Source: Spartobacteria bacterium (GTDB lineage: Bacteria; Verrucomicrobiota; Verrucomicrobiia; Chthoniobacterales; UBA10450). Taken from it: a stretch of 6,434 nucleotides of DNA. The DNA is taken from positions 1 to 6,434 of the forward strand of contig JAJPJU010000294.1 in the NCBI GenBank assembly GCA_021324035.1. The letters are read 5' to 3'. Shown in pieces: positions 1 to 5,851 of this stretch. The position numbers and the translations under genes were made by a program. Under the pieces are notes generated by a model. That model worked only from the letters and a program-made list of their open reading frames with translations, ran no database searches and was not told the origin of the DNA. The first letter of the stretch is position 1. Every line of letters starts with the position of its first letter.

Positions 1-2040
1 AGTCTGTTGCTCGGGCACCTCGTCCGTTGCCGGCACGGCGAACCCCGGGTAGAAACGACTCTGCATTTAAAAAGGGGAAGAGACGAAGCGGCCTCGGTTC
101 TTCTTTCCAGCACTTCGGCGAGCAGCGACGTTCGAGAGGGGGCGCAGGTCTTCCAAACCGCGATTGTCGACCTGACCGAACGGGAACGTGCCGAAGCAGC
201 GGTGCGGGCGAAGGAAGCCGAGCTCGAACAAATCGTTACCCAAACGCCGTTCATGCTCACTCGCTGCACCCGCGATTTGCACTACCGCTACGTCAGCAAT
301 GCTTATGCGAAAATGGTCGGGCTGACCCCGGAAGAGATCGCCGGCAAGCCGATTGTCGAGATTGTGGGCGAGGAAAGCCTCGCCAAAGTTCGCCCCCACA
401 TCGACCGCGTATTAACGGGTCAAACCGTGAGCTTCGAAGCCGTCGTGCCCTTCGAAAAGAGAGAGCCTCGTTTTTTACACGCGGTTTACGTCCCGGACAG
501 AAATACCCGGGGCAACGTCGTTGGATGGATCGGATCAATCATCGACATCAGTGAGCGAAAAAAGAATGAAGCGGCGGCCATGCGCCTGGCGGCGGTGGTT
601 CAATCATCACACGACGCAATCGTGGCCAAGGACCTGAACGGCATTATCACCGACTGGAACCAGAGCGCTGAACGCATTTTCGGCTACAAACCGAAAGAGA
701 TCATCGGCAAATCGATACTCACGCTGATCCCGCGGGACCGTCAAAGTGAGGAGAAGGAGATCATTCGCCGGATTCGGAACGCCCAGTCGATCGACCATTA
801 TGAGACAGTACGCCGGCATAAGAACGGCCGGTTGATTGAGGTCTCGCTGACCATTTCGCCGGTCAAAGATGCGGCCGGAAAGATTATCGGGGTCTCAAAG
901 ATTGCCCGGGACATTTCCAGGCAAAAGGAAACCGAACACCTCATGGCGGAACAAGCGCGTCTTCTCGATTTGACCAACGAGGCGATTCTTGTTCGCGACC
1001 GGCACGACCGTATCACTTATTGGAACCACGGTGCGCGCGGGCTTTATGGCTATACCGCGAAGGAAGCGGCTGGAAAACTCACTCACAAGTTGTTGAGGAC
1101 GGAGCACCCGGAACCACTCGCCAAAATTTTCAAGAAGCTCGAGCGCGACGGGCGCTGGAGCGGGGAGCTCGTGCATCGACGGAAGGATGGGAGCAAAATT
1201 TTCGTGATGAGTAACTGGGCGCTGGATCGCGACGCGCTTGGCAAACGCGCGTTCGTTCTCGAGAGCAATACCGACATCACGGCCCGAAAACAAGCCGAAC
1301 TGGGATTGCACCGGTCAAAACAAATGCTGGAGAAAGTTGTTTATCAACGGACCCGCGCGTTGCGGGACGCGAATATCGAACTGCAGGCCGAAATCTCCCG
1401 CCGCAAAGGTCTCGAAGGTCAGATTCTGGAAATCAGCGACCGGGAGCAGGAACGGCTCGGCCAGGAGTTGCACGACGGTCTTTGCCAGCAGCTGACCGCG
1501 ATCGCATTCATGGCCAGGGCCACCGCCCTTCGGCTGAACAACCACCGCGTGGCCGATCCCGCCGAATTGGAGAAGATCGCCCAGCTCATCAACAATTCGG
1601 TGATGGACGCGCGCAACATCGCGCACGATTTGCACAAGGAGCAAATTGACGCGGCCGGCCTGGAGGATGCTCTTCGGGATCTGGCTGAGCGAAAAATCTG
1701 GAAGACGCCCTGCCGAATCCAATTCGACGGCGATATCACGATCGAGAACGATCGGACCGCCTCTGAGATCTTTAGAATTCTGCGCGAAGCCGTGATCAAT
1801 GCCAACAAACATGCGCGAGCCACCGCGATTGTGCTGGAAGCGCGCCGGAGAAAGCGCGAACTGATTTTTAGCGTAACCGACGACGGGATTGGTCTGAACG
1901 GAAGCGCCGGGAACGGGCGCTGCGGCCTCGGCATGCATATCATGCAATACCGGGCCAAGACCATCGGCGCGCGACTGGAATTGGAAAATCCGCGCCGCGG
2001 CGGCACCCGTCTGACCATCCACCTTCCACTTTCGAAATGA
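1..2040 (+). CDS. Multi-PAS sensor histidine kinase, NarX/DegS (HisKA_3) type, 5' partial
   Basis: The reading frame is open from base 1 (AGT CTG TTG), and the first ~60 residues read as the end of a PAS domain closing with IVDLTERERAE. The true start is therefore upstream and the TTG at 7 is not the start. Numbering from base 7, three further PAS domains follow at about 72-187, 192-307 and 315-430, each ending in an I(I/A)DIS- or TDIT-type motif. A helical linker (432-475) leads to a HisKA_3 dimerisation domain with phosphoacceptor His489 in QELHDGLCQQ. The ATPase domain has an N box (E594, N598, H602), a G1 box (D625-D-G-I-G) and a G2 box (G640-L-G-M). No membrane span is visible, so the visible part looks cytoplasmic; an upstream membrane segment cannot be excluded. 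Known role of the class: autophosphorylation on His, then transfer to a NarL-type regulator. The stop overlaps the next gene by ATGA, indicating co-transcription and coupled translation. The signal sensed is unknown. Confidence 0.96.
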   Translation, partial: SLLLGHLVRCRHGEPRVETTLHLKRGRDEAASVLLSSTSASSDVREGAQVFQTAIVDLTERERAEAAVRAKEAELEQIVTQTPFMLTRCTRDLHYRYVSNAYAKMVGLTPEEIAGKPIVEIVGEESLAKVRPHIDRVLTGQTVSFEAVVPFEKREPRFLHAVYVPDRNTRGNVVGWIGSIIDISERKKNEAAAMRLAAVVQSSHDAIVAKDLNGIITDWNQSAERIFGYKPKEIIGKSILTLIPRDRQSEEKEIIRRIRNAQSIDHYETVRRHKNGRLIEVSLTISPVKDAAGKIIGVSKIARDISRQKETEHLMAEQARLLDLTNEAILVRDRHDRITYWNHGARGLYGYTAKEAAGKLTHKLLRTEHPEPLAKIFKKLERDGRWSGELVHRRKDGSKIFVMSNWALDRDALGKRAFVLESNTDITARKQAELGLHRSKQMLEKVVYQRTRALRDANIELQAEISRRKGLEGQILEISDREQERLGQELHDGLCQQLTAIAFMARATALRLNNHRVADPAELEKIAQLINNSVMDARNIAHDLHKEQIDAAGLEDALRDLAERKIWKTPCRIQFDGDITIENDRTASEIFRILREAVINANKHARATAIVLEARRRKRELIFSVTDDGIGLNGSAGNGRCGLGMHIMQYRAKTIGARLELENPRRGGTRLTIHLPLSK

Positions 2041-2732
2041 AAACTGCAGCTGTCTCAAGCGGAAAAACAACGCCGGAATCGGCAAAACCGAAACGCATCA
2101 TCATCGTGGATGACCATCCGCTTTTTCGAAAAGGGCTCGAGCAGTTAATCAACAGCTCGAACGACGCCTTCAAAATCTGCGGCGAAGCCGGCGACGCCGC
2201 CGAAGGAATGGTAAGGATCCGCGAATTACAACCGGACCTGGTGATCGTGGACCTCAGTTTGCCCGGCGCCAACGGGATCGAGTTGGTCAAAAACATCCGG
2301 GCTGAGTTCGCAAAGCTGCCGGTGTTGATCTTGTCGATGCACGATGAGTCGCTCTACGCCCTTCGCGCGCTCCGAGCCGGCGCCCAGGGCTACGTGATGA
2401 AACAGGAAGCTCTCGAAAATGTGATCGGCGCGATTCGAGAAGTATTTGCCGGCCGCCCCTATCTCAGCGCTCAAATGTCGGCCAAATTAATCACCAATTT
2501 CGCCGTCGGAAGCAATCAAACCAATCCGACCGACACTCTGAGTGACCGAGAGCTGGAGATTCTGGAGTTGATCGGCAAGGGCCGGGACGTTCATGAGATT
2601 TCCGACGCGTTGCATATCAGCCGGAAGACGGTCGAAACCCATCGCGCCCACATCAAAGAAAAGCTCAACTTGAAAAACGCCCGCGAAGTCAATCGATTCG
2701 CGGCCCAATGGGTCGAAGGCCAGACCGGATGA
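2037..2732 (+). CDS. NarL/FixJ-family response regulator (REC + LuxR-type HTH), first of two
   Basis: This 231-residue two-domain regulator should take phosphate from a NarX/DegS-type kinase and bind DNA when activated. The receiver domain spans about 20-140. Acidic residues D25-D26 sit in VDDHP, the phosphoacceptor is D72 in VIVDLSLPG, the switch Ser is S100 in ILSMHDE, and the conserved Lys is K122. The LuxR/GerE HTH covers about 168-226, including RELEILELIGKG and RKTVETHRAHIKEKL. The ATG at 2037 overlaps the kinase stop codon, so translation is probably coupled; there is no separate strong Shine-Dalgarno. The first ~18 residues (MKTAAVSSGKTTPESAKPK) form a polar tail absent from the second regulator. 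No alternative start lies between this ATG and the receiver domain, so the tail is probably real. As the adjacent, overlapping gene it is the most likely partner of the kinase. Target promoters cannot be inferred. Confidence 0.97.
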   Translation: MKTAAVSSGKTTPESAKPKRIIIVDDHPLFRKGLEQLINSSNDAFKICGEAGDAAEGMVRIRELQPDLVIVDLSLPGANGIELVKNIRAEFAKLPVLILSMHDESLYALRALRAGAQGYVMKQEALENVIGAIREVFAGRPYLSAQMSAKLITNFAVGSNQTNPTDTLSDRELEILELIGKGRDVHEISDALHISRKTVETHRAHIKEKLNLKNAREVNRFAAQWVEGQTG

Positions 2733-2737
2733 GGTTA

Positions 2738-2856
2738 TTTAACGATTTAGTGATTTAACGATTTAGTTATGCAGCCGTTGAAATATTTCACGCCCGTTGC
2801 TATGCCAAAAGCAAATCGTTAATTCGCTAAATCTCTAAATCGTTAAAATCATTAAA
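2738..2856. repeat. Inverted array of TTTARYGA octamers filling the gap between the two regulators
   Basis: The left arm is four consecutive octamers on the + strand: TTTAACGA (2738-2745), TTTAGTGA (2746-2753), TTTAACGA (2754-2761) and TTTAGTTA (2762-2769). The right arm (2816-2856) carries five copies of the complement: TCGTTAAT, TCGCTAAA, TCTCTAAA, TCGTTAAAA and TCATTAAA. Between them is a 46-base centre that includes the 10-bp palindrome GAAATATTTC (2780-2789). The outer parts pair perfectly over 13 bp (2738-2750 with 2835-2847), and pairing continues inward with mismatches, giving a long AU-rich cruciform or hairpin. It starts 5 bases after one stop codon and ends 7 bases before the next ATG. 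It could be a mobile palindromic repeat, a transcript-stability or processing hairpin, or a weak attenuator. From memory, similar AACGATTTA runs recur between genes in Verrucomicrobiota; this was not checked. Confidence 0.85.
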
Positions 2857-2863
2857 TTTTCCG

Positions 2864-3523
2864 ATGTCTGACGCCAAAAAGCGCATTTTCCTGGTCGACG
2901 ATCACCCTGTTTTGCGGAAGGGCCTGGCCCGCCTGATCGATTCGAAGCCGGGCTTTGTCGTTTGCGGTGAAGCCAGCACCGCGGTGGATGCGATGACGGC
3001 AATCCGCGAACTCAAACCTAATCTGGTCGTTGTTGACATCGGACTTCCGGGAGCCAGCGGGATCGAGCTGACCAAAACGATCCGCAGCGAATTTCCAAAC
3101 CTTCCGGTCCTGATCCTGTCGATGCACGAAGAAGTGCTCTATGCCACTCGTGCGCTTCGGGCTGGAGCTGCCGGTTACATCGTGAAACAGGATGCGGTCG
3201 ACAACATAGGGACGGCCCTGCAGGACACGTTAGACGGAAAGCGTTATCTCAGTCCCGGAATCGCCGAACAATTCCAACAAGATGGCCTCGAAGAACAACC
3301 GCGCTCCAGCCACGACCTGGTCGAGCTTCTGACCGACCGGGAGCTGGAAATATTTGAGTTGATTGGAAAAGGCCGCGATGTCCGCGAAATTTCAAAATCG
3401 TTGAACGTCAGTCCGAAGACCGTTGAAACGCATCGCACAAATATCAAAGAGAAATTGAAACTGAAGAACTCGCGGCAGGTTGCGCGGGTTGCGCTTCAGT
3501 GGTTCACCGAACATCCCAGCTAA
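2864..3523 (+). CDS. NarL/FixJ-family response regulator (REC + LuxR-type HTH), second of two
   Basis: This 219-residue regulator has the same architecture as the gene before it. The receiver domain spans about 6-130, with D12-D13 in LVDDHP, phosphoacceptor D58 in VVVDIGLPG, S86 in ILSMHEE and K108 in IVKQD. The GerE HTH lies at about 156-214, with RELEIFELIGKG and PKTVETHRTNIKEKL. All phosphorylation residues are intact, so this is a working receiver rather than a decayed copy. Over the 58-residue HTH block the two regulators match at 42 positions by direct count, marking them as paralogues. Differences fall partly in the recognition-helix region (HISRKTVETHRAH versus NVSPKTVETHRTN), so their sites may overlap without being identical. 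The ATG at 2864 gives the normal family N-terminus. No clear Shine-Dalgarno precedes it: the upstream bases belong to the AT-rich octamer repeat. It is probably served by the same kinase, but an orphan role or another kinase is possible. Confidence 0.97.
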   Translation: MSDAKKRIFLVDDHPVLRKGLARLIDSKPGFVVCGEASTAVDAMTAIRELKPNLVVVDIGLPGASGIELTKTIRSEFPNLPVLILSMHEEVLYATRALRAGAAGYIVKQDAVDNIGTALQDTLDGKRYLSPGIAEQFQQDGLEEQPRSSHDLVELLTDRELEIFELIGKGRDVREISKSLNVSPKTVETHRTNIKEKLKLKNSRQVARVALQWFTEHPS

Positions 3524-3534
3524 AAAACGTTGTC

Positions 3535-3555
3535 ACGCTGATGGCGTAATTTTTT
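3535..3555 (+). terminator. Weak hairpin plus T-run after the second regulator
   Basis: ACGC (3535-3538) pairs with GCGT (3544-3547) around a TGATG loop, followed by AA and six Ts (3550-3555). A run of As just upstream (3522-3527) could pair with the T-run and lengthen the stem. The core stem is only 4 bp, so termination here would be partial at best. It is placed 11 bases past the stop codon, as expected for the end of the signalling operon. Confidence 0.35.
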
Positions 3556-3677
3556 CGCATCCAATCGACGGTTGATATCCGTAACTAAAATGTGGGTGCG
3601 AATCTCGTTAACCAGATCGCGGTCCACGGTCTTGCTTCGACTGGACGGTCGATGAAGGCGACGAAATTAAACTAACG
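3556..3677 (+). other. Non-coding segment ending in a strong terminator; possible small transcript
   Basis: This ~120-base stretch contains no convincing gene. It carries small pairable elements: ACGG (3568-3571) with CCGT (3579-3582), and GTCCA (3622-3626) with TGGAC (3642-3646). A TAAAAT box (3586-3591) resembles a -10 element, but no good -35 lies at the right distance. The strong terminator follows immediately, so the segment could be a small regulatory RNA of roughly 80-120 bases, a long 3' UTR of the regulator operon, or a leader. I recognise no known RNA family, riboswitch core or tRNA. Confidence 0.25.
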
Positions 3678-3710
3678 AACAGCCCCGATTCGTCGGGGCT
3701 GTTTTGTTTT
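3678..3710 (+). terminator. Strong intrinsic terminator with TTCG tetraloop
   Basis: AACAGCCCCGA (3678-3688) and TCGGGGCTGTT (3693-3703) form a perfect 11-bp stem around the stable tetraloop TTCG (3689-3692). TTGTTTT follows directly (3704-3710). This is a textbook Rho-independent terminator on the + strand. It lies 155 bases after the regulator's stop codon and 66 bases before the next start codon, so it separates the signalling genes from the metal-uptake genes. No competing anti-terminator pairing is evident upstream, which argues against a classical attenuator. Confidence 0.93.
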
Positions 3711-3775
3711 CGGCAGAGTTCAGCCTTCCAAAAAACTGTTGCGCATTTGTCCCGCCGAAGAGACAATCGGCCTCA

Positions 3776-4087
3776 ATGAAGAGCAGCACGATCACGCGTG
3801 CTTCTGTCGCGGTCCTTGCTTCCGCGGCTTTTCTCTGGACACTGGCCCTCAGTTCTTCCCCGCAACTGCATGAGCGCATCCATCCTGATGCGAATCAGGT
3901 CGAGCACACCTGCGCCGCCACATTCGTCGCCTCCGGAAACTATCATCACTCGCCGCCGAATGCGTTGTTGATCAGAGCGCCGGTTCCTCTTGGCGAATTC
4001 GATATTCCCATGCTGAGTCCACGCTGGATTCAGCCAGTCTTTCTCGTCGCCTCCGTTTTCGAGCACGCTCCGCCCGCAAACTCCTGA
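3776..4087 (+). CDS. Small secreted or membrane-anchored His/Cys protein, putative metal-related
   Basis: The product is a 103-residue protein of unknown function. A basic start (MKSSTITR) and a hydrophobic stretch at about 9-26 form a signal peptide or membrane anchor. A polar, histidine-rich segment follows, with H32, H36-P-D-A, H44-x-C46 and H57-H58. A second mildly hydrophobic stretch lies at 84-96, and the tail is EHAPPANS. From memory, small verrucomicrobial proteins with HPDA...HxCA near metal-transport genes look like this, and DUF2946-type proteins end in a similar (R/H)xPPA tail. No specific family is claimed. The frame is open further upstream to the terminator, but ATG 3776 is chosen because it places the signal sequence at the N-terminus; the Shine-Dalgarno is weak. 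The gene sits between a strong terminator and an outer-membrane protein gene plus a metal-binding protein gene, suggesting a periplasmic role in handling zinc or a similar metal. The function is inference. Confidence 0.65.
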   Translation: MKSSTITRASVAVLASAAFLWTLALSSSPQLHERIHPDANQVEHTCAATFVASGNYHHSPPNALLIRAPVPLGEFDIPMLSPRWIQPVFLVASVFEHAPPANS

Positions 4088-4100
4088 ACCGTTGATTGTC

Positions 4101-4115
4101 CCCGCTGCGAGCGGG
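4101..4115 (+). other. Short GC-rich hairpin downstream of the small protein gene
   Basis: CCCGCT (4101-4106) pairs perfectly with AGCGGG (4110-4115) around a GCG loop, 13 bases after the stop codon. No T-run follows, so it is not a standard intrinsic terminator. It could stabilise the 3' end of the upstream message or act as a pause site, or it may have no function. Confidence 0.35.
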
Positions 4116-4167
4116 TGCGGTGTTTCAGCGCGTTCCTCAATACCGCCAACTCAACGTGCGCGAACGT

Positions 4168-4187
4168 AAATTCGTTAGGTCGAATTT
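4168..4187. promoter_or_regulatory. 20-bp palindrome, candidate operator for the barrel and binding-protein genes
   Basis: AAATTCG (4168-4174) and CGAATTT (4181-4187) are perfect 7-bp inverted half-sites separated by TTAGGT. The site lies 17 bases before the ATG at 4205 and directly upstream of its ribosome binding site. Dimeric regulators such as Fur/Zur or MntR bind sites of about this size and position, and a metal-uptake operon is where one would expect them. The sequence does not match a Zur or Fur consensus I know, so the regulator is unassigned. A second overlapping pair, AACG (4163-4166) with CGTT (4173-4176), is also visible. Confidence 0.38.
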
Positions 4188-4194
4188 TTGGATC

Positions 4195-4199
4195 AGGAA
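4195..4199 (+). promoter_or_regulatory. Ribosome binding site that fixes the start of the barrel gene
   Basis: AGGAA ends five bases before the ATG at 4205. This good spacing favours ATG 4205 over the in-frame GTG at 4115. The latter would add 30 residues ahead of an otherwise perfect signal peptide. Confidence 0.7.
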
Positions 4200-4204
4200 T
4201 TTTA

Positions 4205-5824
4205 ATGAACAGATTTATTTTGATTGGGGCAATTGGCGCAGCGCTCACGACCGCGCACGCGCAAGACGCCGCTTCAGCGCCGAAATCGTCCTCGGATATG
4301 GACGAACTGCGAGATCAGGTAAAGGCGCTCACCGACACCGTGAAAACTTTGCAGCAACAGGTCAAAGATCAGCAAACCACTATCAATCGGCTGAATCAGG
4401 GGAATAACAACGCAACTGCTGAATCGCCGGAACCGACGCCGATCGCCGCGGCTTCGCCGTCGCCGTCCGCACCTGCGATCACGAAAACTTCGAAATTTCC
4501 AACGGAAGACGCATCGGTCGTTTCATCAGCCACAACCAGCACGCCGCTGGCCGCATCCACCACTTCAAGCGTGAATGCCAACGGTACTGCGGTCGGAGGT
4601 TTTCCGACCACAGACACGTCCGTTGTTTCGTCCGCGCCCGCTGAAACAATCTCCACCAGCGGCGCCGGCGCTTCGCTCACCCAGCCGATCGGAATCGGCA
4701 ACGGCAAGAATTACATGAACATCTCGTTCGACGGATTGTTCGCGCTCGCCTACTCGAGCGACAAACATCTCGATCAAATCGAAGTCGGCGATCACGATCC
4801 GATGCAACGCGGATTCAACGCCCGAAACATCGAGCTCGCGTTCGATGGCGCGGTCGATCCCTACTTCGAGGGCTTCGCCAACATCGTTTTCAAACTCGAT
4901 AACGACAACAACACTGACGTGGAAGTGGAGGAAGCGTTTTTGCAAACCACGAGTTTGCCGTTCAATCTCCAACTCAAAGGCGGACAATTCTTCTCCGCTT
5001 TCGGCCGAATCAATCCGACCCATCCGCACACCTGGGATTTTGCGGATTATCCGATCGTGGCCGGAAGATTTCTCGGACCCGACGGACTGCGCGGCGTCGG
5101 CGCGCAGATTTCCTGGATTGTGCCAGTGCCATGGTATTCGCAGTTGATCCTCGGCGTGCAAAATGGCCGCGGCGGAACCGGCTATTCATTCCGAAATCCG
5201 GGCGATAACGGAATTTTCTTCGATCGCTTAACAACGGATCGCGAGATCCGCGGCCTCGAAGATTTCGTTTGGGTGCCGCGCTGGGAAAATTCGGTCGACC
5301 TTAGTCCGACCCAGGTTGTGCTCGCCGGCGTTTCCGGCGCGTTCGGTTCCAACGAGACTGGTGGAACATCCCGCACTCAGATTTATGGCGCGGATTTTCT
5401 TTACAAATGGAAAAGCGCGAACGCGGAAGGCGGTTTTCCATTCGTAAAATGGCAAACCGAATTTATGTATCGCCGGTTTGAAGCCGGCCGCGGAATTAAC
5501 GAATCATTTCCAGTCGCAGAAACGTTCAACGACTGGGGCCTTTACTCGCAGGTGCTGTGGGGATTCAAGAAGGGCTGGGTCGCGGGAATTCGCGGCGATT
5601 ATTACGATGCCGAGGATTCCAAGTTTACCGACGATATCGACCGGCAATCGCGCTCACGAATCAGCGCAAACCTGACCTGGTACCCGACCGAGTTCTCCAA
5701 GATCCGACTCCAGTACAATCACGATTTTCTCGACGAAACATTTTTCCTGGCCGGCCGCGACGTCGATTCGGTCTTCCTCCAATTTGAATTCATCCTCGGC
5801 GCTCACGGCGCGCATAAATTCTAG
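4205..5824 (+). CDS. Outer-membrane beta-barrel (porin-like) protein with N-terminal coiled coil
   Basis: The 539-residue product starts with a signal peptide, MNRFILIGAIGAALTTAHA, with likely cleavage before Q20. A heptad-like coiled coil follows at about 31-66 (MDELRDQVKALTDTVKTLQQ and on), as in porins that trimerise or grip the cell wall through such a stalk. A long Ser/Thr/Ala/Pro linker (about 70-160) contains a duplicated 13-residue motif. From about 168 the pattern is alternating aromatic and polar strands typical of a beta barrel, and the chain ends in Phe (FILGAHGAHKF), the C-terminal signature used in barrel insertion. The segment at 258-292 (GGQFFSAFGRINPTHPHTWD and on) has two adjacent histidines, H273 and H275. 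It recalls porin-like proteins found beside zinc ABC transporters, though this is recollection. The metal-binding protein gene begins 15 bases downstream, so the two are probably one operon. Likely role: passage of metal, or a metal complex, across the outer membrane. No TonB box or plug domain is seen. A general porin is the alternative. Confidence 0.85.
   Translation: MNRFILIGAIGAALTTAHAQDAASAPKSSSDMDELRDQVKALTDTVKTLQQQVKDQQTTINRLNQGNNNATAESPEPTPIAAASPSPSAPAITKTSKFPTEDASVVSSATTSTPLAASTTSSVNANGTAVGGFPTTDTSVVSSAPAETISTSGAGASLTQPIGIGNGKNYMNISFDGLFALAYSSDKHLDQIEVGDHDPMQRGFNARNIELAFDGAVDPYFEGFANIVFKLDNDNNTDVEVEEAFLQTTSLPFNLQLKGGQFFSAFGRINPTHPHTWDFADYPIVAGRFLGPDGLRGVGAQISWIVPVPWYSQLILGVQNGRGGTGYSFRNPGDNGIFFDRLTTDREIRGLEDFVWVPRWENSVDLSPTQVVLAGVSGAFGSNETGGTSRTQIYGADFLYKWKSANAEGGFPFVKWQTEFMYRRFEAGRGINESFPVAETFNDWGLYSQVLWGFKKGWVAGIRGDYYDAEDSKFTDDIDRQSRSRISANLTWYPTEFSKIRLQYNHDFLDETFFLAGRDVDSVFLQFEFILGAHGAHKF
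4493..4636 (+). repeat. Duplicated 13-residue motif within the barrel protein's linker
   Basis: KFPTEDASVVSSA (codons at 4493-4531) and GFPTTDTSVVSSA (4598-4636) match at 10 of 13 residues. Of those 10 shared residues only three (Phe, Asp and one Val) use the same codon, so the DNA copies have diverged at silent positions while the protein motif has been kept. Confidence 0.75.
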
Positions 5825-5851
5825 ACACTAATTACACGAATGAACACGAAC
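5825..5851. repeat. Short ACAC-type iterated repeat spanning the start of the binding-protein gene
   Basis: Three near-copies of a 9-base unit occur in a row: ACACTAATT (5825-5833), ACACGAATG (5834-5842) and, one base later, ACACGAAC (5844-5851). They fill the whole gap after the barrel gene's stop and continue into the next coding sequence, with the second copy supplying the ATG. I recall similar sequence (the complement of CATTCGTGTAATTAGTGT) recurring between genes in Verrucomicrobiota; this has not been checked here. Confidence 0.5.

Noticed and set aside
1315..2085. 256-codon open frame on the minus strand, and a second one at 1419-2018
   Set aside because: Both lie opposite the kinase HisKA_3 and ATPase domains, which have all catalytic motifs on the + strand. 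The antisense translations show no domain and follow from GC-rich codon bias.
2738..2856. CRISPR-like array
   Set aside because: The units are 8 bases long, contiguous without spacers, and face each other in two orientations, unlike any CRISPR layout.
3590..3675. Two tiny frames, 21 codons from ATG 3590 and 27 codons from GTG 3592 ending just before the terminator
   Set aside because: Neither has a ribosome binding site, a recognisable product or composition beyond chance. They are kept only as a note to the non-coding segment.
3592..3677. tRNA or known structured RNA
   Set aside because: There is no T-loop GGTTCGAATCC-type block, no 7-bp acceptor pairing and no CCA-adjacent layout, and I recognise no riboswitch core.
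3747..3766. TTGTC-N10-GACAA dyad upstream of the small protein as an operator
   Set aside because: Half-sites of 5 bp with a 10-base gap are expected by chance, and they do not match the palindrome at 4168-4187, so there is no support for a shared regulator.
3704..3775. Upstream TTG start for the small His/Cys protein
   Set aside because: The TTG lies in the T-run of the strong terminator and would add 24 residues ahead of the signal sequence. ATG 3776 is the natural start.
4115..4204. Upstream GTG start adding 30 residues to the barrel protein
   Set aside because: It would bury the signal peptide behind a 30-residue leader and run through the palindrome. ATG 4205 has a good AGGAA site and begins a standard signal peptide.
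4565..5161. 198-codon minus-strand open frame
   Set aside because: It is antisense to the barrel protein, whose signal peptide, barrel pattern and terminal Phe are clear on the + strand. The antisense product has no recognisable features.
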